Shown here piece after piece: positions 7,371 through 17,800 of a stretch of 39,456 nt of DNA. Below the pieces are notes generated by a model. The model saw only the letters and a program-made list of their open reading frames with translations. It did no database searches and was not told where the DNA came from. The stretch is taken from the IMG/VR virus record IMGVR_UViG_3300030399_000044, positions 1 through 39,456 of that record; one strand, 5' to 3'. The DNA comes from a virus. The stretch's first letter is position 1. Every line of letters begins with the position of its first letter. A program made the position numbers and the translations under genes.

Positions 7371-7740
7371 CCTAAACGTGGTAGATACTCCAATTATTGA
7401 GCAGACCCAGTTCGGGCCTGACATGGAGCGCTGGTTAACTACTTTAGTGGACATTGTTAATGACAATTTCCTAACGCTTAATCAGGGTTTAATAGATCTG
7501 ATTGCTGCGCAAGGGGTTACAGTTACAGCGGGAAGTGGACCCGGACCCTATACCGTGGCAGTTACGGGATTAACGGCATCAGGTTATGTTAATGCCACTT
7601 TGATTAGCTACACAGCTGTTATGCCGAATATAACCATTGTAAGCGTAGTCCCAGGATTAAATAGTTTTCAGATCACATTTAGCGCAGACCCAACGTCTGC
7701 TATTATAGTGTACCAGGCGTTTATATCGCAGCCGCAATAG
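7354..7740 (+). CDS. Virion-associated small protein, 128 aa
   Basis: Starts with GTG at 7354 behind a very strong AGGAGG (7344-7349), 17 bp inside the end of the gp10-like gene. The N-terminal half has a helical segment (ERWLTTLVDIVNDNFLTLNQGLIDLIAAQ); the C-terminal half is beta-rich and Val/Thr/Ser-rich. Position corresponds to that of P22 gp26 (tail needle), but I do not see the long coiled coil, so I do not call it a needle; a short trimeric tail or plug protein is possible. Confidence 0.7.
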   Translation: MGALINLNVVDTPIIEQTQFGPDMERWLTTLVDIVNDNFLTLNQGLIDLIAAQGVTVTAGSGPGPYTVAVTGLTASGYVNATLISYTAVMPNITIVSVVPGLNSFQITFSADPTSAIIVYQAFISQPQ

Positions 7741-7750
7741 GAGATTTATT

Positions 7751-8437
7751 ATGGATTGGGCAAGAACAGCAGGCAATGTAGGTGGTGGCGCAGCAGCAGG
7801 TAGCGCATTTGGCCCATGGGGAACGGCTGCCGGAGCTGGATTAGGTCTTATTAATAGTTTTATGGATGATCCTAACGAAGCCGCTCAAAAGAAAGAGCAG
7901 CAAGGTTATGATCAGTCTCAGGGTTATTTGCAGCCCTATAATCAAAATGGACAAGATCAATACGGACGCTTGAATGATGCCGCTGGAAAGCTATCTGATC
8001 CCGCCGCATTGCAGGATGAATGGTCAAAAAGCTACAAAAACTCAGATTACGCTAAGCAATTGTTATCTCAAAACCAATCTTCTGGTATGGATGCAGCAAG
8101 TGCGATGGGATTGTCTGGAAGTAGTGCGGCTTTGGGCAATATTCAACAAGGTGCTGGTAATATTGTTGCTCAGGATAGGCAGCAATATATGAATGATTTA
8201 ATGGATAAATATATGAAGGGAATAGGTCTGGGCCAAAATTTATATGGTGTTGGTGCTAATGCAGCAGGTCAACAATCAGGTCAGGCTCAGACTCACGGCG
8301 AGAATCAGGCCAATTTGGAATACAAGAGAATTAATGACCCCCAGAAAAATTTAACGCAAGGCATTGGATCTGCGATTAATTCTTACAATAAGAATCCAGG
8401 ACAATTTAATTCTAACGGGCAAGGTTATCTTTCATAG
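7751..8437 (+). CDS. Probable internal/ejection protein, 228 aa (gp7-like position)
   Basis: The N-terminus is Gly/Ala-rich (GNVGGGAAAGSAFGPWGTAAGAGLGLINSF cut here in two: residues 8-20 small residues, then a hydrophobic stretch to about 35), a membrane-active pattern typical of podovirus DNA-ejection proteins. The rest is Gln/Asn/Gly-rich with YDQSQGYLQPYNQNGQDQYG and a helical segment of small residues (SAMGLSGSSAALGNIQQGAGNI). It is followed by two more putative internal proteins, matching the 7-20-16 group of P22 in place and number. Good site TAGGAG precedes ATG 7751. Confidence 0.7.
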   Translation: MDWARTAGNVGGGAAAGSAFGPWGTAAGAGLGLINSFMDDPNEAAQKKEQQGYDQSQGYLQPYNQNGQDQYGRLNDAAGKLSDPAALQDEWSKSYKNSDYAKQLLSQNQSSGMDAASAMGLSGSSAALGNIQQGAGNIVAQDRQQYMNDLMDKYMKGIGLGQNLYGVGANAAGQQSGQAQTHGENQANLEYKRINDPQKNLTQGIGSAINSYNKNPGQFNSNGQGYLS

Positions 8438-8446
8438 GAGATAGAA

Positions 8447-9571
8447 ATGCCGATAGCTGATCTTATATCTAAATCTGAGTCTCCGATGGATGCTTTTTTA
8501 AATCGCCTCGATCAAGGTGAAAAAAATAGACTTATGGCGGCGCAAGCCGGGGAAGCGTCTGCAAAAGGAAATCAAGCGCAAATGATGGCTAATCTTTTTG
8601 GGGTAGCTTTTGGGGCAGAACCTCCTTCTAATGGAAATCAAAGCTCACCTGAAAGCAGTAATATGATGCCTCCGGCGGCGAGGGGCTCTAATCAACTTCC
8701 TATGCAGCAGAATGGAATGGGTGCATCTTCTCAACCTCCAGGTCAGCCTTCAAATAGGCAGCAACAAGCCAGAGATATGCTAGAACGACTGGGATATTTA
8801 GTGCCAACTTCTCAGGAAAAAGCAGCTCTTGAGCAAAAGACTGCATATAACAAAGAGCTTGGCTCATCTGATGTTAAGACAATGGGTAAATGGGATGACA
8901 CTATCACTGCTAGCCATGAAATGTCGCCTGTATTGAATAATATTCAAGAGATAAGTGCGAACCCCACTTTCCAAAACATGTATAAAAATCCTGAATATCT
9001 TGGAAAAGATATTGATTGGTTGAGTAGATTTGGTACTCCAGAGGAACAAAAGCTTATCGGAGATTTCACTACAAATCAAAAATCAATATTTTCATCTATG
9101 GGGCAAGATTTTAAAGGTGCTTTTAGAGAATTTGAACTTAATATATTTAACAAAGCCTCTCCTGATATTCATGATACTTTGCCTCAAATACAAGCTAAAA
9201 CTAATACATTATTAGCACTAAAGGGATTAGTGTCTAAAAGGTTATCTTTAGCGCAAGATATTGTTAGATCCTCTCAAGGGCAAATATCTCCATCGGCTGC
9301 TTTAGAAATAGCGGATAAACAAATAAATGCTAAAGAAGTAAGAAAACAGATAGACGATCAATTTAAAGCATCTGAAAGAGAACAAAAAGAAGCGCAGAAA
9401 CAACAAAACTCTCAAAAAGGTAATACTTCCATAGCGCCAAAAGGTGCTGAGGTTGAAATATATGATCCTCAAGGAAACCTTATCGGTCATGGCAGTAAAG
9501 TAAATGCAGCTAAATTTTTATTAGATAAAAAGCACAGAGGATATTATCAAAAGGTAATAGGAAATGGCTGA
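8447..9571 (+). CDS. Probable internal/ejection protein, 374 aa
   Basis: The N-terminal 120 residues are low complexity (Gln, Asn, Ser, Pro, Met); residues about 130-270 are helical (ITASHEMSPVLNNIQEI, FKGAFREFELNIFNKASPDI); the C-terminal 100 residues are charged coiled-coil-like (QIDDQFKASEREQKEAQKQQ). It ends with a short region (VEIYDPQGNLIGHGSKVNA). This layout is usual for podovirus internal proteins packed with DNA and ejected into the host. It overlaps the next gene by 8 bp and starts 9 bp after the previous stop with a GGAG site. Exact counterpart in P22 (gp20 or gp16) not decided. Confidence 0.65.
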   Translation: MPIADLISKSESPMDAFLNRLDQGEKNRLMAAQAGEASAKGNQAQMMANLFGVAFGAEPPSNGNQSSPESSNMMPPAARGSNQLPMQQNGMGASSQPPGQPSNRQQQARDMLERLGYLVPTSQEKAALEQKTAYNKELGSSDVKTMGKWDDTITASHEMSPVLNNIQEISANPTFQNMYKNPEYLGKDIDWLSRFGTPEEQKLIGDFTTNQKSIFSSMGQDFKGAFREFELNIFNKASPDIHDTLPQIQAKTNTLLALKGLVSKRLSLAQDIVRSSQGQISPSAALEIADKQINAKEVRKQIDDQFKASEREQKEAQKQQNSQKGNTSIAPKGAEVEIYDPQGNLIGHGSKVNAAKFLLDKKHRGYYQKVIGNG

Positions 9572-10853
9572 AGCTAATCTTGAAGAATATGGATTGATTC
9601 CAGTTAAACAGACCAAACCAGATTTGAAATCATTTGGCCTAATCCCTATTGGTCAAAATAACGAATCCGAAGATAGTAATTTAGGGAATGTTGCTAAAAG
9701 TTTAAGTTTGATTCCTGAGCCTGCTATGAAAGTGGGTCAAATGTTCAAAGGCCCTGTTTCACAAATTGCACAAGATGCATGGGGAATGGCCAAAGAAGCT
9801 CCCAGCGCTGTTATGCGCGGAATAACAAATATTCCTAAAGATATTGAATACCTGCGTAAAAATATCCCAGAAGCAGCTTCACAAATATATCATCAACCAA
9901 CAAGAGCAGCTAAAAACGCAGCTGCTGGCGGATTAGAATTAGGTGGAGAAATATCAAGAATACCGCCAGGAATCGCTAAATATTTAGCGCATATTGGCGC
10001 TATTAAGCCAGAAACAGCAGCGAAAATGCCCCAACCATTTAGTTCGCAAGAAGTAAGCAAATTTGGTGATGAATTGGTTGGTGGAAATCAGCAACCAGGA
10101 GATGAATTGATCAGAGGTGCAGTCAGAAATGCGCCGAGTTTATATGGCGTTGGAAAAGTTGCAGAAGCTCTTAATCCTATGCAACTAACCGCTGGTGGAA
10201 TAACTAAGCGCGTGCTAAATGCGCGAAAAAATGCCAAGCAAGAATATTCTGGGGAGTCGGGTCACTATAAGACTTTGTTCAATGATGCCAGAAAAGAAGG
10301 ATTAGGAAATTTTGATAATTTAGCAAAAGAAGAATCGGATATATCTAGATTAAAAAAACACACGCCCTCTCGAATGATGGAATCTATAGAAAAATTTTAT
10401 GAAAACCCATCTCATGAGGCGGGTCAAACCGCTATTAAAGATTTAGGCTTTATTATAAGGCCATTAGAAAATAGAGGATCATTACCTAGCTGGCAAACAA
10501 AACAGCTCGAAGCTGCACAGAGAACTAAAAGAAATATACAAAAAACTATGTTTTCTGATAAGAAAGGCGATATAAACCAAGAATTTTCAGGAAGACATAA
10601 TCTTATTCAAACTGGTTACGCAACAGATGTTGTGCCATATACTACAAATGCTGCAATTAATGCGTATAGAAAAGGCGATTTAAAGAAAGCTGAATTGATA
10701 GATAAATTATCTACTGGTAAATTTGCAGCACGTAAAGGATCTGCGCATCCTCAAATAGCAATTAGAAAAGCAGGGAAAGATTTGATTGGTAATAAATTAG
10801 GATACGGTGCCATTGGGGCATTGATGACAAAATTATTAAGTGGCGGATCATAA
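9564..10853 (+). CDS. Probable internal/ejection protein, 429 aa
   Basis: Begins with a duplicated short motif, LEEYGLIPVK then LKSFGLIPIG (residues about 5-32). This is followed by a long helical protein rich in Ala, Lys and Gly, with a segment of small and hydrophobic residues around 115-150 (AAKNAAAGGLELGGEISRIP) and another close to the C-terminus (GYGAIGALMTKLLSGG). It is the third of three consecutive candidate ejection proteins. Its stop overlaps the ATG of the second HNH gene (TAATG). Role as DNA-ejection protein is by position and composition; no enzymatic motif seen. Confidence 0.65.
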   Translation: MAEANLEEYGLIPVKQTKPDLKSFGLIPIGQNNESEDSNLGNVAKSLSLIPEPAMKVGQMFKGPVSQIAQDAWGMAKEAPSAVMRGITNIPKDIEYLRKNIPEAASQIYHQPTRAAKNAAAGGLELGGEISRIPPGIAKYLAHIGAIKPETAAKMPQPFSSQEVSKFGDELVGGNQQPGDELIRGAVRNAPSLYGVGKVAEALNPMQLTAGGITKRVLNARKNAKQEYSGESGHYKTLFNDARKEGLGNFDNLAKEESDISRLKKHTPSRMMESIEKFYENPSHEAGQTAIKDLGFIIRPLENRGSLPSWQTKQLEAAQRTKRNIQKTMFSDKKGDINQEFSGRHNLIQTGYATDVVPYTTNAAINAYRKGDLKKAELIDKLSTGKFAARKGSAHPQIAIRKAGKDLIGNKLGYGAIGALMTKLLSGGS

Positions 10854-11476
10854 TGCCTAAATTGAAGAATTATACAGGAGAGGTTTTTGGTATCTTTAAA
10901 GTGATTAAAGATTTAGGATTGCATTATCCCACTAAAAAAAGCAGCAAAAAGCAAAGATATATGATTGCTGAATGTATTAAATGTGGGATAAGCAGGGAAT
11001 TTATGCTCCCTTCATTAAGGAATAAACTAACAAAATGTGAATGCCAGTATAAACCATTAGTCACTAAAGAATGGTTAAGGTGTTATAAAATACATCATGG
11101 CATGACATTAAGATGCTATAACAAAAAAAATAAGGATTACTCAAGATATGGAGGAAAAGGAATATTTATATGCAAAGAATGGATAAATAATCCAAAAGAT
11201 TTTTATGAATGGGCCATTAAAAATGGATACCACAATAATCTTTCTATTGATCGAATAGATAATAATAAAGGATATTCTCCAGAGAATTGCAGATGGGCAA
11301 CAAAAGAAGAACAACAACAAAATAAAAGTTGCTCTACACCTATAGAAAAAATTAGACAAGTAAAGGAATTGTTAAAGCAAGATATAACAATGGCAGAAGT
11401 AGCGCGATTAGTTAATATAGAATATACAATCGTAAAAAGAATAAATCATAAAAGAAGTTGGAATAATGTGAATTAG
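10853..11476 (+). CDS. HNH homing endonuclease, 207 aa
   Basis: Same family as the gene at 4669, shorter: one N-terminal Cys module (CIKCG ... CECQ, about residues 42-64), core YSRYGGKGIFICKEW and LSIDRIDNNKGYSPENCRW (about 134-152), then a C-terminal HTH-like segment (DITMAEVARLVNIEYTIVKR). The start overlaps the stop of the 429-aa gene and the stop lies 10 bp before the next start, so the element sits precisely in a gene junction without breaking a gene. The two copies share motifs but differ widely, so they are separate acquisitions or an old duplication. Confidence 0.88.
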   Translation: MPKLKNYTGEVFGIFKVIKDLGLHYPTKKSSKKQRYMIAECIKCGISREFMLPSLRNKLTKCECQYKPLVTKEWLRCYKIHHGMTLRCYNKKNKDYSRYGGKGIFICKEWINNPKDFYEWAIKNGYHNNLSIDRIDNNKGYSPENCRWATKEEQQQNKSCSTPIEKIRQVKELLKQDITMAEVARLVNIEYTIVKRINHKRSWNNVN

Positions 11477-11486
11477 GGAGACACCC

Positions 11487-13559
11487 ATGTTTAGCCGTGG
11501 ATACAATCCGATATGGTCGGAATTCAATGCAGTCGGCGAATTGTTCGATGACCGCTATTACGCATTTTTTCTCCAGAACACACTTCCGTATAATTTTCAA
11601 TCAGTTTTCACCGATCCGAACGGTTTTAGCGCATGGTCAAACCCGATCCAATTTCAACCGAACGGAGAATTGCCCGATAACATATTCTTTCCTCCCGGAT
11701 CAGTCTATCGCATAGAGTTCAGGCAAGGGCCTGATCAGACATATCCGCTCATTGGCAATCCCATTGAGAATTACGTGCCCAATGGCAGCGCTTCCACTGG
11801 AGGCAATAGTATAACGACATCTGGCAATATTGTTATCAATCCTCAATTTTCAGATGTTTCATTTGGACCATCATTGACTAGCGGGATAACGCCTACATTT
11901 ACCATTACTGCAGCAGGAACATATCAAATTGCTCCAGGCTGGTCATTTGTAACTACTGGGACAGGTACTGCGACATTATCTCAGGTTGCCATATCAGGCA
12001 ATAATCAATTGCCAGGGAATCCACCTTATGCTTTGCAGATTGTATCCGCTGGATTTACAACAGCTCAATTGATTCAAACATTGCCTAACAATGGTGGTCT
12101 CTTCGGTGGTGGCACTATTGGTGTATCATTAATGGCTACTGTTGTAGGGGCGAGCGAGCAATTAACAGCCAATTACTCGCCATCGACTATCACAGGGCCT
12201 GCACCACAAATATTCAGTCAATTAATATCTGCTGGCAATTTAACAACCTATTACGGTGTTGCAGGGAATACGGTATTGATACCGGCATCCACAAATAGCA
12301 ATTCAGGTTCTAGCGGTTTTGTAAATTTTGTATTCAATCTTCCTGTGCCGGGGAATATCGAATTAACGAATATCATGATAGTTGGACAAAGCACTCCTTT
12401 GACTTCTCCAATAACTCCACCGGGTTTTCAAGAGCAGAGTTATCCTGAGATAGTAAGCCAAGAGTTTTATTATTATCGTGATTCGATATTGAATCATCCT
12501 AAAGATACTATCTTGACGGGATGGAACTTTGCATTAAATCCTTGGCAATTTACTAGCCCCACTATAGTCAATGTTGCGGCCAATCAATATACAGCAGATC
12601 AAACTATAGTTTTGCAGCAATATTACATAGCGACTGCGGGTGTCACTGGAAATAATATTGCGGTTGGTCAATCTGCTGGAACTTATAATTATGGTTTGCA
12701 AGTCAATGCAGTGTTGGATAACAATCAATTTGCATTATTGCAATATATAGACGCCAGTACGATCAGGCCATATTGGGGGCAAAATCTATCGGCAATGGTT
12801 AGGGCGTTATTGATTACAACCCAATCTTCTGCCATTCAATTTAAAGTTAGGTTATTGTGCATACCTGGGGTTCCTAACGCTACTACAGATATTTATCCAA
12901 TAGCATCTTGGACCGCAGGAAGTGATCCTGTGTTTTCTGCAGTTTCTCCTGCAGTAACGGCTATTGCCCCGTTGAACGATCCAATTTATACATTAAATTC
13001 ATCAACGCCGATGTTTTTTCCATTTAATAAGTTTACTTTGCCAGCATCAACTAATGTCAATATGACGCTAGGCATTTTGATTTACACTATTAACAACATG
13101 AGTGCTACGGGACCAGATGGAATTGTGTTTAACGATATTTCATTGGTTCAAAATGATTTTGCAGTTTTATCCAATCCACAAACATTTGATACTGTATTAA
13201 AGCAATGTCAGTATTATTGGGAAAAATCATATAATAATGAGGTTCACGCTACCAGTGGAACTTACCCAGCAACATATGTGGGTGTTTCTAGCGTATTGTT
13301 GGGTAATACAACTGCACTAATGTCTGGAATGGATAGAACATTTAAAACGGCTAAAAGAATTACTCCGAATGTTCTTTGGTTTTCTCCAGTTACAGGATCA
13401 CAAGGGTTTGTTTATAATATTACAGGCTCAACAGACGTTGCTGTTTCAACAAATAGTTACACTGGAAAAACATCTACAGGGGTTGCTTTATTGCAAGCAA
13501 CAATAAGCGATAGTAGCGCTGTAGCTGTCCATTGGACTGCTGACGCAAGAATAGGTTAA
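11487..13559 (+). CDS. Tail/fibre protein, 690 aa
   Basis: The N-terminal domain (FSRGYNPIWSEFNAVGELF ... LPDNIFFPPGSVYRIEFR, residues 1-82) resembles anchor domains of phage tail appendages. The middle contains two jelly-roll-like, carbohydrate-module-type segments beginning with N-I-V-I-N-P-Q-F (about 111) and with W-N-F-A-L-N-P (about 347). The C-terminal region (LKQCQYYWEKSYNNEV) has the CQYYWEKSY pattern common near the end of phage tail proteins. A host-contact role is likely. GGGAGA precedes ATG 11487. First gene of a four-gene tail cluster. Confidence 0.72.
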   Translation: MFSRGYNPIWSEFNAVGELFDDRYYAFFLQNTLPYNFQSVFTDPNGFSAWSNPIQFQPNGELPDNIFFPPGSVYRIEFRQGPDQTYPLIGNPIENYVPNGSASTGGNSITTSGNIVINPQFSDVSFGPSLTSGITPTFTITAAGTYQIAPGWSFVTTGTGTATLSQVAISGNNQLPGNPPYALQIVSAGFTTAQLIQTLPNNGGLFGGGTIGVSLMATVVGASEQLTANYSPSTITGPAPQIFSQLISAGNLTTYYGVAGNTVLIPASTNSNSGSSGFVNFVFNLPVPGNIELTNIMIVGQSTPLTSPITPPGFQEQSYPEIVSQEFYYYRDSILNHPKDTILTGWNFALNPWQFTSPTIVNVAANQYTADQTIVLQQYYIATAGVTGNNIAVGQSAGTYNYGLQVNAVLDNNQFALLQYIDASTIRPYWGQNLSAMVRALLITTQSSAIQFKVRLLCIPGVPNATTDIYPIASWTAGSDPVFSAVSPAVTAIAPLNDPIYTLNSSTPMFFPFNKFTLPASTNVNMTLGILIYTINNMSATGPDGIVFNDISLVQNDFAVLSNPQTFDTVLKQCQYYWEKSYNNEVHATSGTYPATYVGVSSVLLGNTTALMSGMDRTFKTAKRITPNVLWFSPVTGSQGFVYNITGSTDVAVSTNSYTGKTSTGVALLQATISDSSAVAVHWTADARIG

Positions 13560-13573
13560 TTAGGAGAATAAAA

Positions 13574-13933
13574 ATGACTGCACCCGTACCATGCACAAGA
13601 TTTCAAAAGAATTTTTTAAATAGCCTTCCCTTTTCCAATTACAATTTCAATGGATTGTTGGTCAATGGAACCGCATTATCTTTCACTGTTCCTGGCATTG
13701 CCACTCAGAAATTTAGAGTAAAATTTGTGCGTAGTTCAACCGCCGAAATTTGGGTTGCTTACAATGTTACAGCTGCCGATCCTGCTTCGGGGGTTGCTAC
13801 TACTGCCATTTATCAAGAATTAATGCCACTGGAAGAATGTCGAGTGGTAGTGGGAGGATCGACCTTAAGTTTTCTTGCAATTGCAGGAACGCCAAGATTT
13901 AGTGCCTCATTGACATTGATAGAATCCAGTTAA
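13574..13933 (+). CDS. Tail-cluster protein, 119 aa
   Basis: No named family recognised. All-beta pattern with alternating hydrophobic residues (LSFTVPGIATQKFRVKFV, AEIWVAYNVTAA, ECRVVVGGSTLSFLAIAG), suggesting a small beta-sandwich. A GGAGAA site precedes the start, 14 bp after the 690-aa gene. Lying between two fibre genes, it may be a fibre connector, chaperone-like or decorating subunit; this is inference from position. Confidence 0.7.
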   Translation: MTAPVPCTRFQKNFLNSLPFSNYNFNGLLVNGTALSFTVPGIATQKFRVKFVRSSTAEIWVAYNVTAADPASGVATTAIYQELMPLEECRVVVGGSTLSFLAIAGTPRFSASLTLIESS

Positions 13934-13949
13934 TTAATAGGTATTAAAA

Positions 13950-14855
13950 ATGACTTTGAATACCATAAAATTTAGCCAATTTGCCCAGGGCAGCTTATCG
14001 AACACCACGAATAAACTTGTTGGCGTTTCTTCGGATTCTGGGGGTAATAACATACAGGTTTCATTTCCCTTAATTTGGACAACGGCTGCCAGACCAACTT
14101 CTCCTGCTTTAGGAACTCAAGGATATAATTCCAGTTTAGGACAAGTAGAATATTGGAATGGTGGCGCATGGGTTCAGCTAGCAGCGGGAGGAAGTGGAAC
14201 GGTAGGTATTGGCGCAGCCAATCAGCTGGCTTGGTATGAATTTAATGGTACGTCGGTCGTTGGGTTAAATACTGGAAATAACGCCGTTTTAGTAAGTAAT
14301 GCTAGTGGTACGCCATCATGGTTGTCGGGAACACCAAATACTTTTTTGATTTCCGATGCTAGTGGAATACCGACTTGGAGCTCCACATTAAATACGGGGT
14401 TAGTCTTAAATCAGCCCATTATAAATCAACCAAATATTGTTGGCATAACTAATGGAAGCAATGCGGCGGCAGGAAGTGTAGGTGAGGTTATATCTGCCGT
14501 TGCTAATGAATCAGCCTCAGTTTCTTTGACAAATACCTCTCCGACCAATGTCGTTTCAATTGTCTTGACACCTGGTCAATTTTTAGTATTCGGAAATTTT
14601 TTCATTCAATGCTCAAGTGTAAATCTGAATCATGCTACTGGGTGGATTTCTCAAGTGTCAGCAACACAACCAGATCCATCTTTATATTCCACCTGGGCAG
14701 GATTTACCACAATGATAGGTCAGTTTGGTGGCGCAGTTCCAATGCAGCCAATTAATGTTACCACTACTACTGTCGTTTACCTTGGGGTTAACGCTGGTTT
14801 TGGAGCTGGATCTGCCTCTGCTTGCGGTGGAATATACGCTGTAAGAATAAGATAG
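13950..14855 (+). CDS. Tail fibre protein, 301 aa
   Basis: Three parts are visible. The N-terminal adaptor (LNTIKFSQFAQGSLSNTTN) continues into ARPTSPALGTQGYNSSLGQVEYWNGGAWVQL, a phage fibre motif. Then come short fibre repeats (NAVLVSNASGTPSW, NTFLISDASGIPTW). The C-terminal beta domain (VISAVANESASVSLTNTSP ... SIVLTPGQFLVFGNFFIQ) is of the type found at the ends of many phage fibres. The same 'A.LAT/VSNASG.PSW' repeat is expanded in the next gene, so the two may form related or alternative fibres. Confidence 0.78.
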   Translation: MTLNTIKFSQFAQGSLSNTTNKLVGVSSDSGGNNIQVSFPLIWTTAARPTSPALGTQGYNSSLGQVEYWNGGAWVQLAAGGSGTVGIGAANQLAWYEFNGTSVVGLNTGNNAVLVSNASGTPSWLSGTPNTFLISDASGIPTWSSTLNTGLVLNQPIINQPNIVGITNGSNAAAGSVGEVISAVANESASVSLTNTSPTNVVSIVLTPGQFLVFGNFFIQCSSVNLNHATGWISQVSATQPDPSLYSTWAGFTTMIGQFGGAVPMQPINVTTTTVVYLGVNAGFGAGSASACGGIYAVRIR

Positions 14856-14875
14856 AATTTATTAGGAGTTTTTAA

Positions 14876-17800
14876 ATGGCAATTACCTCTATTCAGAGAG
14901 ATACGAATAACAATGTTTGCTTTGTTAGGATAATATCCACGGACAATTTAGCAACTATTTCTAGTGCGAACTATATATCATTGCAACAGAATAATATTAA
15001 TGTCCTGAATGGCGGCCCTTTTGCTTGGTTCATCTCTGATATGATTCTTTGTTCTGCCAGTGATGCGGTTGGTCTTTTTGAATTCACGGATGCTACATTT
15101 AAAACATTAGAGCAGTATGGCTCATCTAATATTGTTAACCCTGGTGTGACAAATGAAATAGCTTATTATTCGTCATCAACCACTGTTTCTGGATTGGCCA
15201 ATCTTGCTAATGCAGTCCTAGCCACTAATGGTTCATCTATTCCTGCCATGGTTACGACATTACCCGCTCTAGTTCAAACTAATATCACTAAGTTAGGAAT
15301 TGTAACAACGGGAACGTGGCAAGGAACTCCTGTTGCCGTATCATATGGTGGGACTGGGGAATCAACTTTCACTCCCTACAGTATCATAGCTGGCGGGATT
15401 ACTTCGACGGGTAATTTTCAGAATGTATCAGGATTAGGAACATCTGGATTTGTTCTAACCTCCACTGGTGCTGGCTCATTGCCAACATGGCAAATATCTG
15501 CTGGGAGCGGTACGGTTGATACCGGGACAGCAAATGCGATCGCTTATTATCCTGCAGCGACTAAGGAAGTTTCGCCATTAACTACGATGGCATCTGCCAC
15601 GCTTATTACATCTGGTTTGGGTGTTCCTTCTTTATCGCAGACATTACCTACAGCTGTTCAAGCAAATATCACTCAGTTAGGAACACAAAGCCAAGCTCTC
15701 AATATGGGTAGCAATCAGATAAATAATCTAGCTAATCCCACAAGCCCGCAAGATGCAGCGACAATGGCTTATGTGAATTCGGTTACAGGGATAAACCAAG
15801 TAGAAGGTGTTTACGCAGCATCTACAGCTAATTTAACGGGATATACCTATCTCAATGGCGCGGCGGGAATTGGTGCCACTCTTACTGCGGCATCGACGGG
15901 CGTTTTTACCGTGGATGGAGTGACGCTTGTTGCTGGGCAGCGTTTTCTCTATAAAAATGATTCAACCTATGCTGGCGTTGCTAATGGTATTTATATCGTA
16001 ACTACAAGTTCCGGCGGCACAAATGCAGTTTTGACTCGTTCAAGTGATTACGATACCCCAGGGGACATTCAACCTGGCGATATTGTTGCCGTCACCAATG
16101 GCACAGTAAACGGCGGATCAATATGGGTTCAGACAGCCACAGTCGTTACAATTGGCGTCAGTCCTATAGCTTTCAGCATATTCTTTAATCCGGCAGCCTT
16201 TGTCTCGAGTACATTGGCAAATGGAACTATTTTTATCGGTAACGCTTCCAATGTAGCCACTCAGTCAACAAGCACATGGCCAGCAACGACCACGATTAAC
16301 CAAATTTTATACAGTTCAGCAGCAAATACTGTGACTGGCCTTGCAAGTGCCGCGAATTCTGTTTTAGCTACGAATGGCAGTTCGGTGCCGGCCTTTACTA
16401 CTTCGCTACCCACAGCTGTTCAAGTGGCCGTAGGAAGCTTAAATAGCGGTACAAGCGCAACATCTAGTACATTCTGGCGTGGAGATGGTACTTGGGCAGT
16501 TACTCCGGCTCCTACCGGGCAGGCTCTTACAGAATCGAATGACACTAACGTCACACTCACATTAGGCGGGTCGCCTACTACGGCATTATTGGCGGCTACT
16601 TCTATAACTGCTGGCTGGACGGGCCAATTAGCTGTAGGAAGGGGTGGTACAGGTTTGGCTGCTTTAACTCAATATTATACCTTAGTCGGCGCTGGCAGTA
16701 GTGCAGTAAGCTTAATAGCGCCCTCGGCAACCGCTGGCATACCTTTTATATCTGGTGGCTCATCTGCTAATCCTAGCTTTGGTACCGCTGTAGTAGCTGG
16801 GGGTGGAACAGGCAATACGACATTCACGGCCTATAGTGTTCTGTGTGCTGGTATAACGGCCACAGGGGCTTTCCAGAACGTATCCGGTACAGGGACAACA
16901 GGTTATGTCCTCACGGCTAACAATGGCGCTTTACCCACGTGGCAAGCTCCTACGGGTAGCGGAACGGTCAATAGTGGAACTGCTCAGCAATTAGCCTACT
17001 ATGCGACAAGCACAACGGCTGTCAGTGGTCTCACAACGACTTCTAATGCAGTCTTAACTTCTCCATCAGGTACTTTGACATGGGCCGCTCAATTGGGTCT
17101 CTCCTTAGGAGGCACTAATGCCAACCTCACAGCATCTAATGGCGGCATTGTCTGGTCTAACACTAGTCAATTGCAGATACTGGCAGGCACAGCTACAGCG
17201 GGACAGTTATTGCTTTCTGGAGCATCTGGATCGCCTTCATGGTCTACAAGCACCTATCCTGCAACTAATGCTGTGAATACCCTGCTTTATGCCAGCAGCT
17301 CAAATGTAATGGCGGGATTGGCGACGGCTAACAATGGTGTTCTAGTTACTTCCTCTGGTGGTGTGCCTTCCTGGCTAGCCAATGGCACTACTGGTCAGGT
17401 ACTAACGGCAACAACTTCGGGAACCCCATCATGGGCTACTCCATCAAGCACAAAAACCGCTCCTGCACCGACCGTTTACACTTCTGGATCTGGAACATAT
17501 ACCACACCCGTGGGAGCTTTATATTTGCGTGTGTTAGGAAAAGCTGGGGGCGGAGGCGGTGGTGGTGGTCTGTCCACTGGTGGTTCTGGTGGTTCAGAAG
17601 GTGGTTATTTTGAAAAGATCGTTACAAGTCCATCTGCTACCTATGCTTATGCTGTTGGGCCTGGTGGCGCTGGCGGTACATCTGGTGCAAATGGTAGTAT
17701 CGGCACGAATACTACTTTTGGAACATCTTTTTTATTAGCTATTGCCGGAGGCGGGGGAGCCTATGGCAATCCTCCAGGTGCTGCGGGAGGGGCATCGGGG

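Noticed and set aside
17431-17613. Trp/Arg-rich frame inside the fibre gene
   Set aside because: Out-of-frame reading of the Gly-codon-rich region.
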